Positions 5,449 through 5,553 of a DNA stretch of 5,553 nucleotides are shown piece after piece. The position numbers were made by a program, and so were the translations under genes. This DNA comes from an uncultured Collinsella sp. (GTDB lineage: Bacteria; Actinomycetota; Coriobacteriia; Coriobacteriales; Coriobacteriaceae), in contig CAADVE010000200.1 of assembly GCA_900752425.1 (NCBI GenBank), positions 1-5,553 on the forward strand. The letters are read 5' to 3'. Below the pieces are notes generated by a model that was given only the letters and a program-made list of their open reading frames with translations, searched no databases and was not told the origin of the DNA. The stretch's first letter is position 1. Each line of letters begins with the position of its first letter.

Positions 5449-5553
5449 GCGGCGCATATGAACTTTCCTGCTCTACAGTCCTGCGCAAGACGGAAAGCAC
5501 ATTAAGTGCTTTCCTTTGCGTGCGGAACTCGCGATAAAGTTCATATGCGCCGC
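5449..5553 (-). ncRNA. Structured repeat element, copy 2 (unidentified family)
   Basis: This is copy 1 in reverse. The 21-nt blocks lie at 5514-5534 and 5464-5484 (reverse complements of 689-709 and 739-759). The inner hairpin is GGAAAGCAC (5492-5500) with GTGCTTTCC (5506-5514), loop ATTAA, 9 bp perfect. The outer stem is an 18-bp perfect inverted repeat, 5449-5466 with 5536-5553, ending exactly at the window edge, so it may extend further. Stem sequences differ from copy 1 while pairing is kept. The minus strand is listed to match the orientation chosen for copy 1; the true sense strand is unknown. It lies about 390 nt upstream of cstA. Confidence 0.6.

Overview
The window looks like chromosomal DNA of a GC-rich gut actinobacterium of the Coriobacteriia, most like Collinsella. 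This rests on codon and base composition and on the style of the tRNA-associated repeats; it is an inference, not a database match.

Layout. Positions 1-174 hold the C-terminal end of an unrecognised plus-strand gene. It is followed by tRNA-Gln(UUG) at 213-284 and a strong intrinsic terminator. From about 340 to 550 lies a non-coding patch built from short pieces of the tRNA-Gln 3' half, two antisense and one sense. A structured repeat (copy 1) follows at 661-790. Then come two large minus-strand genes. One (799-2988) encodes a 729-residue protein with a C-terminal DUF2220/JetD-like Toprim domain, a long charged disordered centre and a small N-terminal helical domain. The other (3168-5057) encodes CstA, a membrane transporter of the carbon-starvation/pyruvate or peptide uptake family. 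An intrinsic terminator at 3091-3128 separates them, so they are probably two transcription units.

Upstream of cstA is an elaborate leader of about 235 nt. It has a sigma70-like promoter with a palindrome in its spacer, several mutually exclusive stems, a possible Ile/Val-rich leader peptide, and a perfect 13-bp intrinsic terminator just before the cstA ribosome binding site. This layout suggests transcription attenuation of cstA.

The most unusual feature is a second copy of the structured repeat at 5449-5553, inverted relative to copy 1. The two copies share two 21-nt blocks exactly. Their stems differ in sequence but keep pairing (covariation), as expected of a conserved structured RNA or a hairpin-recognised mobile repeat. 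I do not recognise it as a known family.
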